From NCBI RefSeq assembly GCF_900105905.1, contig NZ_FNSV01000005.1:5394001-5458000 (forward strand): DNA of 64,000 nucleotides, in the 5' to 3' direction. The stretch is from Rhodococcus koreensis (lineage in GTDB: Bacteria; Actinomycetota; Actinomycetes; Mycobacteriales; Mycobacteriaceae). The notes under the pieces were generated by a model. That model had not been told where the DNA came from, made no database searches, and saw only the letters and a list, made by a program, of their open reading frames with translations. Below, one piece after another: positions 7,858 through 16,860 of the stretch. Position numbers and translations under genes: made by a program. Position 1 is the first letter of the stretch, and each line of letters starts with the position of its first letter.

Positions 7858-9287
7858 AGCACGTCCCCTCCGGCGCGGCGTAGATGGCGCAGCGCGGACT
7901 GGGCGGCGTTGTACCCGCACATGCCGTGCGCGCCGGCGCCGGGCGGTGCGGATGCCGAGCACAGGTAGGTGCCCGGGATCCCGGTGCTGTACGGGTCGAG
8001 GGCGATCCGGGGGCGCAGCACCACCTGGGTTTCGGTGTTGGCGCCGCCGATGATGTCGCCGCCGACGTAGTTCGCGTTCGACTCGGCCAACTGCACGGGT
8101 CCACTGCTGACGGTGGCGACGACGCGGTCCCGGAAACCGGGGGCGAACCGTTCGATCTGCGTGATCACCGCCTCGGTCGCGTCTCCGGTGTATCCGTGCG
8201 GGACATGGGCGTACGCGTACAGCGGGTGCAGGCTCCCGTTCGATCGGCCGGGGTCGGCGACATATTGCTGTCCGACGAGGACGAACGGCCGCCGCGGCAT
8301 CCGGCCCGTCGCGACGTCGCGTTCGGCGTCGGCGATCTCCGCGAAAGTTCCACCGAGGTGCACGGTTCCGGCGCGACCGCAGGCGGGGTCGGTCCACGGC
8401 ACCCCGCCGTCGACGGCGAAGTCGACCTTGAACGCGGCGGGTCCGTGCCGGTACCGGCGGTAGGCCTTGGCGACCCGCGGCGGCAGCCGGTCGCCGAGGA
8501 TGTCGGCGGCGGCGGACGGCGCGAGGTCGAGGAGGACGACGTCCGCAGGCGGAATGTCCCGCGGGCTGCGGACCCGGGTGCCGGTGGTGATCTTGCCGCC
8601 CCAGTCGGTGAGCATCGCGGCGAGCGCGGCGGTGATCGACTGCGACCCGCCCTCTGCGACCGGCCAGCCGTAGCGGTGCCCGGCGGCGACGATCATCAAC
8701 CCGACCGCGGACGTCGCGGGCCGGTCGAGGCGGTAGTACGCGTGCGCGGCGACGCCGCCGAACAGTGCGCGGGCCTTCTCGGTGCGCCACCAGCGGGCCG
8801 TGACGGTGGCCGGCAACAGGGCGCGGGGGCCGAAGCTTGCGAGCTTGATCGGGTGCAGGGGGATGTTCGCGATCGGGCGCATGAGGTCGGCGGCGAGGTC
8901 GTCGAAGCCGTCGGCGAGTCCGCCGAACATCCGCTGCCAGCGTGTTCCGTCGTCGCCCAGGCCGGCGGCGGTGTCCTCGACGGAGCGGTGCAGCAGCCCG
9001 GCGTCGCCGGTGTCGAGGGGGTGCGCGCAGTCGATCTCCGGCCACTTCCAGGTCAGCCCGAACCGTTCGAGGTCGAGGGTCTGCAGGTACGGCGATCCGG
9101 CGCCCATCGGGTGGAACGCGGAGCATTCGTCGTGCAGCAGTCCGGGCACGGTGAGTTCGGCGGAGCGGGTGCCGCCACCGATGGTGTCGGCGGCCTCGAG
9201 GACCTGGACGTCGACGCCGTGCCGGGCGAGGTGGACCGCGGCGGCGAGCCCGTTGGGCCCGCTACCGACCACGACCGCGGTCGTCAC
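7854..9287 (-). CDS. FAD-dependent oxidoreductase (phytoene desaturase-like)
   Basis: A 477-residue flavoprotein with the dinucleotide-binding motif at its very N-terminus, VVVGSGPNGLAAAVHLARHG, followed by VLEAADTIGGGTRS, typical of phytoene desaturase/CrtI-like and amine-oxidase-type enzymes. A C-terminal FAD contact region is seen in YLCSASAPPGAGAHGMCGYN. The start is a GTG overlapping the DUF3556 stop by 4 bp, and its own stop overlaps the PucR start by 4 bp, so the three genes are translationally coupled. Enzymes of this subfamily desaturate or oxidise hydrophobic substrates. The substrate is unknown here. Confidence 0.86.
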   Translation of the reverse strand: MTTAVVVGSGPNGLAAAVHLARHGVDVQVLEAADTIGGGTRSAELTVPGLLHDECSAFHPMGAGSPYLQTLDLERFGLTWKWPEIDCAHPLDTGDAGLLHRSVEDTAAGLGDDGTRWQRMFGGLADGFDDLAADLMRPIANIPLHPIKLASFGPRALLPATVTARWWRTEKARALFGGVAAHAYYRLDRPATSAVGLMIVAAGHRYGWPVAEGGSQSITAALAAMLTDWGGKITTGTRVRSPRDIPPADVVLLDLAPSAAADILGDRLPPRVAKAYRRYRHGPAAFKVDFAVDGGVPWTDPACGRAGTVHLGGTFAEIADAERDVATGRMPRRPFVLVGQQYVADPGRSNGSLHPLYAYAHVPHGYTGDATEAVITQIERFAPGFRDRVVATVSSGPVQLAESNANYVGGDIIGGANTETQVVLRPRIALDPYSTGIPGTYLCSASAPPGAGAHGMCGYNAAQSALRHLRRAGGDVL

Positions 9288-11095
9288 GGCCGCACCGCCA
9301 CGTTCGACTTCGGCAACTCGCTCTCCCGCTCCTCGATGTCTCCCTCCAGTCTCCACTGCACGTCGAACGGAATGGGCCCGTTCGGCAGCCACGGCTGCTC
9401 GTTGATCGCGTCGGACACCTTATAGGTGCCCCGCTCGATGACTCCGAGCGCCGCGTCGATCACCTTGTACTCCTGGATGCCCTTGTGGATGGGCTGCGAT
9501 TCGATCCAGGCGATCACGAATTCGCCGGGCGCGAAGTTGCAGCGCCGCTGGAGTGCGGCGATCAGGAACTCGTTGTGCAGGTGGCCGTCTCCGAAGTTGA
9601 ACGCCACGAGTGAGTTACAGCTGAACTCGGCCTCCCGCAGCGAGTACGTGTCGATGTCGTCGCCGAGGTGGTTCATCAGCAGCGAGTACAACGCGCGGCC
9701 CTGGCTGTGCATCGACCGCCAGCCGAGCAGTTGGTGCATCACCACGTCCGCGACCTCCGGCGGGTAGGTGGCGAGCAACTGGGTGCGGGTGTTCTGGCTG
9801 GGCCGCTTCACGAATCGGTCGAGCTTCTCCTCGGCGCCCGGCGCGAACGCCCAAGTGGCCGACGCCCAGTTGCCGGCGTACTGGCGCATCGACGGCAGGA
9901 ACGAGACGAGGTCGGGGCGCAGGTTGCCGAGGATCGGGAAGAACACCAGCGCGGCGACGATCGCCGCGGTCAGCCACACCGACGACATGTCGGCGATGCC
10001 GTACCCGTCCCAGGCGGGGAATCCGACGAACAGGAAGATCGACGCGTAGGCGAACAGCAGATTCCATTCGAGCGGCACCGCGAGTGGGAACGTGGACAGG
10101 ATGAACAGGTGGAATGCCACCATCAACGCGACCGCGAGCAGCGTCAGCGTGCGGTTGGTGGAGAACAGCAGCACCAGCGGGGTCACCACCTCTACGACCG
10201 TGCCGAGCACGTGGGCGACACCACCGGCGACGATCGACGGTCGCAGGTCCTCGGGGAAACTGCGGTAGTGGGCGCGCTTGATCTTCTTGAACGGCATCCA
10301 CGGGGTGTTGGACAGCATCGGCGGGACGACCATCGAGAAGTGGTGTCCGAGTTTGGAGATCCCGGCGCCGACCCACACCGACACGATGAGCAGCTTGAGG
10401 GCGATGATCATGTCCACGAACGGCAGGACGCCGAAGAAGACGACGGCCGGGAAGTACTGCTCGCCGCGGGCGGCGATGAAGATGACCTTGTCCCGCAGCC
10501 CGATCACGATCAGCAATGCGATCAGCGGCAACAGGAGTGTGGGGTTCACCAGGCCGTGGTTGCCGGGCAGTACCGCGTCGATGGACGGGGTGTGCACGCC
10601 GGCGAACCCGAGCGCGAGCATGATGTTGATCAGAATCGCGGCGTAGATCAGGACGTCGAACACGGTGCGCGTGTCCCCGGAGGTCAGCGGTACCTTCCCC
10701 GGCCACGGTGGGAGCCGGATGGTGCCGGGCCGCAGCCAGAACAGGGCGCCACCCATCATCGGCTTGAAGTGGCCGGCGAGCGGACCCCAGGAACCGCCCA
10801 GGCCGATCGTCTCGACCAGCAGGGTCCACAGGATCAGCTTCTGGTACACGATCGGTGCGTTCCACCACGCGCCGACGTCGAGCACGTTGTACCCGGAGGT
10901 GAACGTCGCGATCGACAGTCCGGCGCCGAGGTAGAGGACGAGCAATTTCAGAATGTAGATGGTGTGCACCATCTTCGGGGTCCCGAAGCCGTAGTCGACC
11001 CAATGCGTCGACATGGCGCGCAGACGGTCGCGGAACGGGAGGTCGAGGAAGGTGGCGGGGTCGACTTCGGGGAAGTTCCCGGTCTTGAATCCCAT
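9284..11095 (-). CDS. DUF3556-type polytopic membrane protein
   Basis: A 603-residue membrane protein with many hydrophobic helices. The opening MGFKTGNFPEVDPATFLDLP and the FGTPKMVHTIYILKLLVLYL and VYQKLILWTLL segments match the pattern I know for the actinobacterial DUF3556 family. No catalytic motif is recognised. The C-terminal third is more polar (LVAFNFGDGHLHNEFLIAAL) and may form a soluble domain. A clear AAGGAG ribosome site precedes the ATG. It is second in the operon after the acyl-CoA ligase and translationally coupled to the FAD oxidoreductase, so it may act on or move the same lipid-like substrate. Confidence 0.75.
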   Translation of the reverse strand: MGFKTGNFPEVDPATFLDLPFRDRLRAMSTHWVDYGFGTPKMVHTIYILKLLVLYLGAGLSIATFTSGYNVLDVGAWWNAPIVYQKLILWTLLVETIGLGGSWGPLAGHFKPMMGGALFWLRPGTIRLPPWPGKVPLTSGDTRTVFDVLIYAAILINIMLALGFAGVHTPSIDAVLPGNHGLVNPTLLLPLIALLIVIGLRDKVIFIAARGEQYFPAVVFFGVLPFVDMIIALKLLIVSVWVGAGISKLGHHFSMVVPPMLSNTPWMPFKKIKRAHYRSFPEDLRPSIVAGGVAHVLGTVVEVVTPLVLLFSTNRTLTLLAVALMVAFHLFILSTFPLAVPLEWNLLFAYASIFLFVGFPAWDGYGIADMSSVWLTAAIVAALVFFPILGNLRPDLVSFLPSMRQYAGNWASATWAFAPGAEEKLDRFVKRPSQNTRTQLLATYPPEVADVVMHQLLGWRSMHSQGRALYSLLMNHLGDDIDTYSLREAEFSCNSLVAFNFGDGHLHNEFLIAALQRRCNFAPGEFVIAWIESQPIHKGIQEYKVIDAALGVIERGTYKVSDAINEQPWLPNGPIPFDVQWRLEGDIEERESELPKSNVAVRP

Positions 11096-11161
11096 GGGGA
11101 GGCTCCTTGCGGGTAGGGGTCATCGCCTCGGGTGGCGCCCGAGGTCTGGGGTGGTGCTGGA

Positions 11162-12628
11162 TCAGTTGACGGCGGCGGGCCGGTGGCGGCTGCGCAGACC
11201 GGGCTTGTCGATCTTGCCGACGGGGTTGCGGGGCAAGGCGTCCACGATGTGAATGGCCACGGGCAGTTTGGCTTTCGTCAGCCGGTCGCGCAGATGATCG
11301 TCGAGCTGATCGTCGGTGACCGGGCTGTCGGGGTAGGCGACGACGTAGGCGACCGGGACCTCGCCGTACACGTCGTGCGGGGCGCCGATCACGGCGGCCT
11401 CGAGGACGTCGTCGTGGGTTGCGAGGGCGTTCTCGATCTCCTTGGGGTAGATGTTCTCGCCGCCGCGGATGATCATGTCCTTGATGCGGTCGACGAGGGT
11501 GAGGTAGCCGTCCTCGTCGAGGCGTCCGACGTCGCCGGTGTGCAGCCAGCCGTCGACGACGGTGCGTTCGGTTTCGTCGGGCCGTCCGAGGTAGCCGCGC
11601 ATCACGTTCGCGCCCCGGATCACCACCTCACCGACGGTCCCCATCGGTGCCGGTGCGCCGGACTCGTCGACGATCGCGATGGTCTGACCCGGCAGCGCGG
11701 GCCCGACCGTGCCCAGCTTGCGGACGCCGCCCGGCGGGTTGCACGCCGACGCGCACGTCCCCTCGGTCAGCCCGTAGCCCTCGACGATGACGAGACCGAA
11801 ACGCTGCTCGGCGCGGTCGAGGAGTTCCTTCGAGATCGGGGCGGCCCCGCACACCGCGAACCGCAGCGACGAGAGGTCGGTGTCGGCGTCCTGGGAAACC
11901 AGCAGGGCGTAGATGGTCGGGACGGCGGAGAAGTACGTCGGGCGCAGTCGGGCGACGTCGTCGAAGAACCGGGCCGGGGAGAACCGTCCGGTGACGCTCA
12001 GCTGACCGCCGGCCAGCATCGGAGCAAGGAAGCTGACGCAGATCGCGTTGACGTGGAACAGCGGCAGGATCAGCAGACAATGGTCGTCGGCGGTCAGCGA
12101 GAAGTGCTGAACCATCGACGAGCTCATGAACTGCAGATTCTCGTGGGAGAGCATCACACCCTTGGGGCGTCCCGTCGAACCGGACGTGTAGATCAGCAGC
12201 GCGAGGTCGCCGGCGCCGGCGGTCGGGCCCGGCGCCCAGTCGGGGTCGGGGCTGGCCGCCATGTCGTCGACGGCGATCGTCGGCCGTCCGCCGGTGGGTG
12301 CGTCCGGTCCCTCGTTCACGACGAGAACTGCGGCGGCGTCCGCGATCTGATATTCCGCCTCCGTCGCGGTGAAGGTGGGATTGACCGGGGTCGCGGCCGC
12401 CCCGATCCGCCAGGACGCCATGAGGGCGACGAGCAGTTCGGCGCGGTTGGGCAGCATGATCGCGACGACGTCACCGCGACCGACGCCGTGCCCGGACAAC
12501 TGCGCGGCGAACGCGTCGACCCGCTCCGCGAACTGCCGGTAGGTCAGGTCGAGGCGGTCGTCGCGCAGGCACGGCGCATCAGCGCGCTGTGCGGCGCGGT
12601 CCCAAGCGAAATAGCCGATGTGCGACAC
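11162..12628 (-). CDS. AMP-forming acyl-CoA synthetase, FadD-like
   Basis: A 488-residue ANL-family ligase. The GTG start (VSHIGYFAWDRAAQ) is chosen because GAAGGGG lies upstream and the family N-terminus aligns there. Longer in-frame extensions lie in promoter DNA. Motifs: YTSGSTGRPKGVMLSHEN, EGYGLTEG, WLHTGDVGRLDEDGYL and the C-terminal NPVGKIDKPGL with the catalytic lysine. It is the first gene of a leftward operon (DUF3556, FAD oxidoreductase, PucR) and diverges from a thiolase, which points to activation and beta-oxidation-like breakdown of an acyl chain. Confidence 0.92.
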   Translation of the reverse strand: MSHIGYFAWDRAAQRADAPCLRDDRLDLTYRQFAERVDAFAAQLSGHGVGRGDVVAIMLPNRAELLVALMASWRIGAAATPVNPTFTATEAEYQIADAAAVLVVNEGPDAPTGGRPTIAVDDMAASPDPDWAPGPTAGAGDLALLIYTSGSTGRPKGVMLSHENLQFMSSSMVQHFSLTADDHCLLILPLFHVNAICVSFLAPMLAGGQLSVTGRFSPARFFDDVARLRPTYFSAVPTIYALLVSQDADTDLSSLRFAVCGAAPISKELLDRAEQRFGLVIVEGYGLTEGTCASACNPPGGVRKLGTVGPALPGQTIAIVDESGAPAPMGTVGEVVIRGANVMRGYLGRPDETERTVVDGWLHTGDVGRLDEDGYLTLVDRIKDMIIRGGENIYPKEIENALATHDDVLEAAVIGAPHDVYGEVPVAYVVAYPDSPVTDDQLDDHLRDRLTKAKLPVAIHIVDALPRNPVGKIDKPGLRSRHRPAAVN

Positions 12629-12757
12629 GATTTCGATCCCCTTCGGTGGTGGTGTGATGTACGACACTATCGGCGGGTTCGGGGGTGGGAAACGGTCTCG
12701 GGGGCTCGAGTTCGGACGCCGCGTTGTCGGTTGAGCACAACCGCAGGGGGCCGGGGG

Positions 12758-12787
12758 TTGACACCGCGCCGCGGCCGTGGTCAATAT
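12758..12787 (+). promoter_or_regulatory. Probable promoter of the thiolase gene
   Basis: TTGACA at 12758-12763 is followed after 18 bp by CAATAT at 12782-12787, a plausible sigma-70-type promoter. The repeated TGCTTA operator lies directly downstream, where bound repressor would block elongation or open-complex formation. Confidence 0.5.
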
Positions 12788-12794
12788 ATGCAAA

Positions 12795-12820
12795 TGCTTA
12801 GAAAATAAGCAGATGCTTAG
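12795..12820. promoter_or_regulatory. TAAGCA/TGCTTA operator between ligase and thiolase genes
   Basis: TAAGCAGATGCTTA (12806-12819) is a perfect inverted repeat with a 2-bp spacer. A further TGCTTA half-site lies at 12795-12800, giving two direct TGCTTAG repeats 19 bp apart. It sits between divergent acyl-CoA genes and looks like a TetR-type site. The cognate regulator is not identifiable here. Confidence 0.6.
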
Positions 12821-12882
12821 AACTGAGGGGCTGCAGGTCCGCGCCGACTGCCGTCCACCACGTCAATCGGTAGGAGTTACCC

Positions 12883-14097
12883 ATGCCCGAGGCCGTCATC
12901 GTTTCCATTGCCCGTTCCCCGATCGGTCGTGCCATGAAGGGGTCGCTGGTCGGCATGCGCCCCGACGACCTCGCCGCGCAGATGGTGCAGGCGGCCCTCG
13001 ACAAGGTGCCCGCACTCGACCCGACCGACGTCAACGACCTCATCCTCGGCTGCGGTCTGCCCGGCGGTGAGCAGGGCTTCAACATGGGCCGCAACGTCGC
13101 CGTCCAGCTCGGCTACGACTTCATCCCCGGCACCACCATCACCCGGTACTGTTCCTCGTCGCTGCAGACCACCCGCATGGCGCTGCACGCCATCAAGGCC
13201 GGGGAAGGCGACGTGTTCATCTCCGCCGGCGTCGAGACCGTCTCCCGATTCGTCAAGGGCAACTCCGATTCGCTGCCCGACACCCAGAACCCGCTGTACG
13301 CCGACGCGCAGACCCGCACCGAGAAGCTCGCCCAGGGCGGCCAGCAGTGGGTCGACCCCCGGCAGGAGGGCCTGGTCCCGGACACCTACATCGCGATGGG
13401 CCAGACCGCGGAGAACGTCGCCCAGGTCACCGGCATCACCCGCGAGGAGCAGGACCGCTGGGCGGTGCGCTCCCAGAACCGCGCCGAGGAGGCCATCAAG
13501 AACGGCTTCTTCGCACGGGAGATCACCCCGGTCACACTCCCCGACGGCACCGTCGTCTCCACCGACGACGGTCCCCGCGCCGGCACCACCTACGAGGCCG
13601 TCTCCCAGCTCAAGCCGGTGTTCCGCCCGGACGGCACCGTCACCGCCGGCAACGCGTGCCCGCTCAACGACGGCGCCGCCGCCCTGGTCATCATGTCCGA
13701 CACCAAGGCCAAGGAACTCGGCCTGACCCCGCTCGCCCGGATCGTGTCCACCGGGGTGTCCGGGCTGTCGCCGGAGATCATGGGACTCGGCCCGATCGAG
13801 GCGTCCAAGCGTGCCCTCGCGATCGCGGGGCTGGGCATCTCCGACATCGACCTCGTCGAGATCAACGAGGCGTTCGCGGTGCAGGTGATCGGGTCGGCGC
13901 GGGAGCTGAACATCGACGAGGACAAGCTCAACGTCTCCGGCGGCGCGATCGCCCTCGGTCATCCCTTCGGCATGACCGGTGCCCGCATCACCGCCACCCT
14001 GCTCAACAACTTGACCACCCACGACAAGCAGTTCGGCCTCGAAACCATGTGCGTCGGAGGCGGTCAGGGCATGGCCATGGTCCTCGAGCGGCTGTAG
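12883..14097 (+). CDS. Acetyl-CoA acyltransferase (thiolase)
   Basis: A 404-residue thiolase that cleaves 3-ketoacyl-CoA with CoA, or condenses acetyl-CoA. The nucleophile is Cys90 in TRYCSSSLQT. The other active-site elements are NEAFA, GGAIALGHPFGMTGAR with His360, and Cys390 in CVGGGQG, all intact and normally spaced. The ATG follows AGGAGTTACCC. It diverges from the acyl-CoA ligase operon over a 254-bp region with a shared operator, so it probably completes the same beta-oxidation route. The stop codon is immediately followed by repeat copy 3. Confidence 0.94.
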   Translation: MPEAVIVSIARSPIGRAMKGSLVGMRPDDLAAQMVQAALDKVPALDPTDVNDLILGCGLPGGEQGFNMGRNVAVQLGYDFIPGTTITRYCSSSLQTTRMALHAIKAGEGDVFISAGVETVSRFVKGNSDSLPDTQNPLYADAQTRTEKLAQGGQQWVDPRQEGLVPDTYIAMGQTAENVAQVTGITREEQDRWAVRSQNRAEEAIKNGFFAREITPVTLPDGTVVSTDDGPRAGTTYEAVSQLKPVFRPDGTVTAGNACPLNDGAAALVIMSDTKAKELGLTPLARIVSTGVSGLSPEIMGLGPIEASKRALAIAGLGISDIDLVEINEAFAVQVIGSARELNIDEDKLNVSGGAIALGHPFGMTGARITATLLNNLTTHDKQFGLETMCVGGGQGMAMVLERL

Positions 14098-14164
14098 GCG
14101 GCTCCGCCGCCCGTGCGCCTTTTGGTAGCCAGAACAACCAGAAAGGCGCACGGGCGCGAAGCGC
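14098..14164. repeat. Palindromic intergenic repeat, copy 3
   Basis: Exactly fills the 67-bp gap between the thiolase stop (14097) and the convergent LLM gene stop (14165). Arms GTGCGCCTTTTGGT and ACCAGAAAGGCGCAC are flanked by GCGGCTCCGCCGC and GGCGCGAAGCGCC. Confidence 0.85.
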
Positions 14165-14959
14165 CTAGGCCAGGCCCGACAGCGGCGGCGGGGTGTTCTC
14201 GTCGCGCCAGGCGATGGCCTCCTTCAGCGTGCCGAGGTCGTAGTCGGGACCGCCCACACCCACGGTGAAGAGCGTGACACCGGCGTCGACATGGGCCGCC
14301 GCGTCGTCGACACCCGGCCACGACGTCGAGTGCTGGATGCTTTCCGGGCTGCGTCCCGCATCGTGTGCGTACCCGGCCAGGATCCCCGACTTGCGTTGGT
14401 ACGTGTCCATGTCGCTGAAGCTGTGCCAGATGTCGCCGTATTTGCCGACCAGCGGCAACGTCTTCTTCTCGCCGCCGCCGCCGATGAGGATCGGAATGTG
14501 CCGGGTGGGCGCGGGTTCCAGCTTGGCGAACCGGGCGGTGATCCGCGGGAGGTACTCGGCCAGCAGGTCGAGGCGCGACCCGGCGGTGCCGAATTCGTAG
14601 CCGTACTCGTCGTAGTCGCGCTCGAACCAGCCGGAGCCGATGCCCAGGATCAGGCGTCCGCCGCTGATGTGGTCGACGGTGCGGGCCATGTCGGCGAGGA
14701 GGTCCGGGTTGCGGTAGCCGGCGCACGTGACGAGCGCGCCGATCTCCACCCGTTCCGTCTGTTCGGCGAACGCCCCGAGCATCGTCCAGCATTCGAAGTG
14801 GGCGCCTGCGGGGTCGCCGTACAGCGGGTAGAAGTGATCCCAGTTGAAGACGATGTCGACGCCGGCGTCCTCGGCCCGCAGCACCGCGTCGCGGATCATC
14901 CCGTAGTCGGGCGCGTGTTGCGGCTGAAGTTGGACGCCGATGCGAACTGGACGAGTCAT
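14165..14959 (-). CDS. LLM-class F420-dependent oxidoreductase
   Basis: A 264-residue luciferase-like TIM-barrel protein. Recognisable elements are RIGVQLQPQH at the N-terminus, DIVFNWDHFYPLYG, HISGGRLILGIGSGWFERDYDEYGY and HIPILIGGGGEKKTL, the pattern of actinobacterial F420-using LLM oxidoreductases. Such enzymes transfer hydride between F420 and an organic substrate. The substrate cannot be inferred. The ATG follows GAGGAG. It diverges from a deazaflavin-type oxidoreductase gene 108 bp away. Confidence 0.88.
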   Translation of the reverse strand: MTRPVRIGVQLQPQHAPDYGMIRDAVLRAEDAGVDIVFNWDHFYPLYGDPAGAHFECWTMLGAFAEQTERVEIGALVTCAGYRNPDLLADMARTVDHISGGRLILGIGSGWFERDYDEYGYEFGTAGSRLDLLAEYLPRITARFAKLEPAPTRHIPILIGGGGEKKTLPLVGKYGDIWHSFSDMDTYQRKSGILAGYAHDAGRSPESIQHSTSWPGVDDAAAHVDAGVTLFTVGVGGPDYDLGTLKEAIAWRDENTPPPLSGLA

Positions 14960-15067
14960 TCTGGCTCCTCGGAGTAGACGGTGGGCCTTCTCGATCCATA
15001 CTGCTCGCGCGACGGCCGGGCGCACAACGAACCGCCGAGCGGACGGTCGCCGTGGAAGACTGGGCGT

Positions 15068-15547
15068 GTGAAGGTCACCCAGCGGCCCGACCCGCCCACC
15101 GGCTTCCGGCGGGCGTTCTTCCGCGCGCCGATCTACCTCTACCGCTGCCACCTCGGGTTCCTGCTCGGCGGCCGGTTTCTGCTCCTCGAACACGTCGGGC
15201 GCAAGACCGGCGCCCGCAGGCAGGTCGTGCTCGAGGTGGTCAACCACGACGCCGTCGGCGACGGGTACGTGCTGGCCGCCGGGTTCGGTCCCAAGTCCGA
15301 TTGGTACCGGAACCTGCGGGCGCAGCCGAACGCGACGGCCCAGGTGGGCCGCCGGCGACTGTCCGTGACAGCCGAATTCCTCGATCCCGAGACCGGTGCG
15401 GACTTCATGGCGCACTACGCGGCGGAGCATCCGAAACTCGGGATGCGGATCGCCCGGGGCATGGGCTTCGACGTCGACGGCAGCGCGTCCGACTTCCGGG
15501 CGGCGGGCCGCGAGATCCGTTTCGTCAGGCTGCGTCCCCTCGTCTGA
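15068..15547 (+). CDS. Nitroreductase/deazaflavin-dependent oxidoreductase (DDN-like)
   Basis: A 159-residue split-beta-barrel protein of the F420-binding DDN/DUF385 family. HVGRKTGARRQVVLEV, the strand following VNHDAVGDGYVLAAGFGPKSDWYRNLRA, and a final GREIRFVRLRPL fit the family. Members bind F420 and reduce quinones or xenobiotics. The GTG start is preferred because GGAAG lies just upstream. An upstream ATG at 14981 would add an unconserved extension. It is divergent from the LLM oxidoreductase, so the two may share a promoter region. Confidence 0.82.
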   Translation: MKVTQRPDPPTGFRRAFFRAPIYLYRCHLGFLLGGRFLLLEHVGRKTGARRQVVLEVVNHDAVGDGYVLAAGFGPKSDWYRNLRAQPNATAQVGRRRLSVTAEFLDPETGADFMAHYAAEHPKLGMRIARGMGFDVDGSASDFRAAGREIRFVRLRPLV

Positions 15548-15554
15548 CCCAGGC

Positions 15555-16335
15555 TCGGGTACCGGATCGGACGCCGCACCCTGATGCTCCTCGGCGGTGC
15601 CGGGTTCGCCGCCGCGTCGGTGGTCGCCGCCTTCTCCATGAGTCCGGAGATGCTCATCGCCGCACGCGCCCTGCTCGGCATCGCCGGGGCGACGCTGGCG
15701 CCGTCGACACTCGGCCTGATCAGCACGATGTTCCGCGACGCCAGACAGCGGTCGGTGGCGATCGGACTGTGGATGATCGGGTTCATGGGCGGCGCCGCCG
15801 GACCCGTCGTCGGCGGATTCATGCTCGAGCACTTCTGGTGGGGCTCGGTGTTCCTCCTCGGCGTGCCGGCGATGGCCCTGTTGTTCGTCATTGAATCGCT
15901 GATGTTCTTCACCGCCCAGTTCCTGCAACTCGTCGCCGGTCTCACACCGCTGCAGGCGGGGTTCGCGATGCTGCCGGCGGCGCTCGCGGCGATCGTGAGT
16001 TTCGGTGGGGCTCCGATACTCGGCACCGGGATCGTCGTCGGTTCGGTGCCCAGCGCGAAAGTCGGCTCGGCGGCCGCGATATCCGAGACGAGTGCCGAGT
16101 TCGGGTACGCCATCGGGCTCGCCGTCGTGGGCAGTCTCGGCGCGCTCGTGTACCGCACCCAGCTGGCCATCGCCCCGGACGTTCCCGGTGAGCTGGCGGA
16201 ATGGGCACGCGAAAGCCTTGCCGGCGCTGCGAATTCGGCCGCGCAACTCGGGCCCCGCGGCACCCCTGAGTGGGCGAATGTGCCGTCCGTCGCCTCGGAT
16301 GCGCCGAAAGGTACGTTCGCCCGGCCGTCCGGGCG
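15555..16335 (+). pseudogene. Decayed MFS (DHA2-type) transporter
   Basis: Translation in the frame of ATG 15584 gives RIGRRTLMLLGGAGFAA, which is the loop 2-3 motif A region of a 14-TM MFS efflux protein. Thus TM1-2 are missing and no proper start exists. RALLGIAGATLAPSTLGLIS and TM4-5 follow. The frame then jumps directly from about TM6 (PAMALLFV) to a late segment (FFTAQFLQLVAGLTPLQAGF), then to FGGAPILGTGIV and the last helices (SETSAEFGYAIGLAVVGSLG). At least two internal deletions plus the lost N-terminus make this non-functional. It is squeezed between the DDN-like gene and the convergent metallohydrolase. Confidence 0.75.
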
Positions 16336-16860
16336 TCAGTTCAGCCGCACCCCGCCGGCGAGGAGCATGGTCCGCAGGACGAACGCCGCCTCGGGGCCGA
16401 TGATTTCCCCGACCAGGGTGAGGTAGCGGTCCACGTATTCCGGTCCGTGCGGCGCGACCGTCGGGTATTCGGGATCGGACGGGTCGAGGTGGTGGGCGAT
16501 CTCGTGCAGCACCACCAGTTCGCGGAACGCCCAGGCGTTGCCGTTCCGGTGCTCGGGTACGGCGATTGTCGCGCAATCGCTTTCGTAGTGCGCGGCCTTG
16601 TTACCCGACCTTGCCCGGACGTGGATCGGGGTGGCCGCCCGCGTCCACGTGGATCGCACCCAGTTCAGTGCGAGCACGCGGTCGACGTAGTCCTGCACCG
16701 AATCGATGGACGCGAACTTGCGTTCCACCGGCAGCGTCACCTGCGAACCCAGGACGTCGACGACCCGCAGGCCGCGTTCGTCGGCGCGGTCGAACATGAT
16801 GCGCACCAACGCTTCGGCGTCGTAGACGGCGGTGCGCTGAGTGTCGCGGGGTCGCTTCAC
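16336..16860 (-). CDS. TIGR04338-type putative zinc metallohydrolase
   Basis: A 174-residue protein with a zincin-like motif LHEIAHHLDP (HExxH), the only clear catalytic signature, near residue 130. The N-terminus (RDTQRTAVYDAEALVRIMFDRA) and overall length match the actinobacterial TIGR04338 family of predicted metallohydrolases. The GTG start overlaps the stop of the DUF2786 gene by 4 bp (GTGA), so the two proteins are translationally coupled and probably work together. No signal peptide is seen, so a cytoplasmic location is likely. Substrate unknown. Confidence 0.82.
   Translation of the reverse strand: MKRPRDTQRTAVYDAEALVRIMFDRADERGLRVVDVLGSQVTLPVERKFASIDSVQDYVDRVLALNWVRSTWTRAATPIHVRARSGNKAAHYESDCATIAVPEHRNGNAWAFRELVVLHEIAHHLDPSDPEYPTVAPHGPEYVDRYLTLVGEIIGPEAAFVLRTMLLAGGVRLN

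Noticed and set aside
11132..12808. 558-codon plus-strand open frame
   Set aside because: Antisense to the acyl-CoA ligase; Gly/Arg/Asp-rich composition without motifs.
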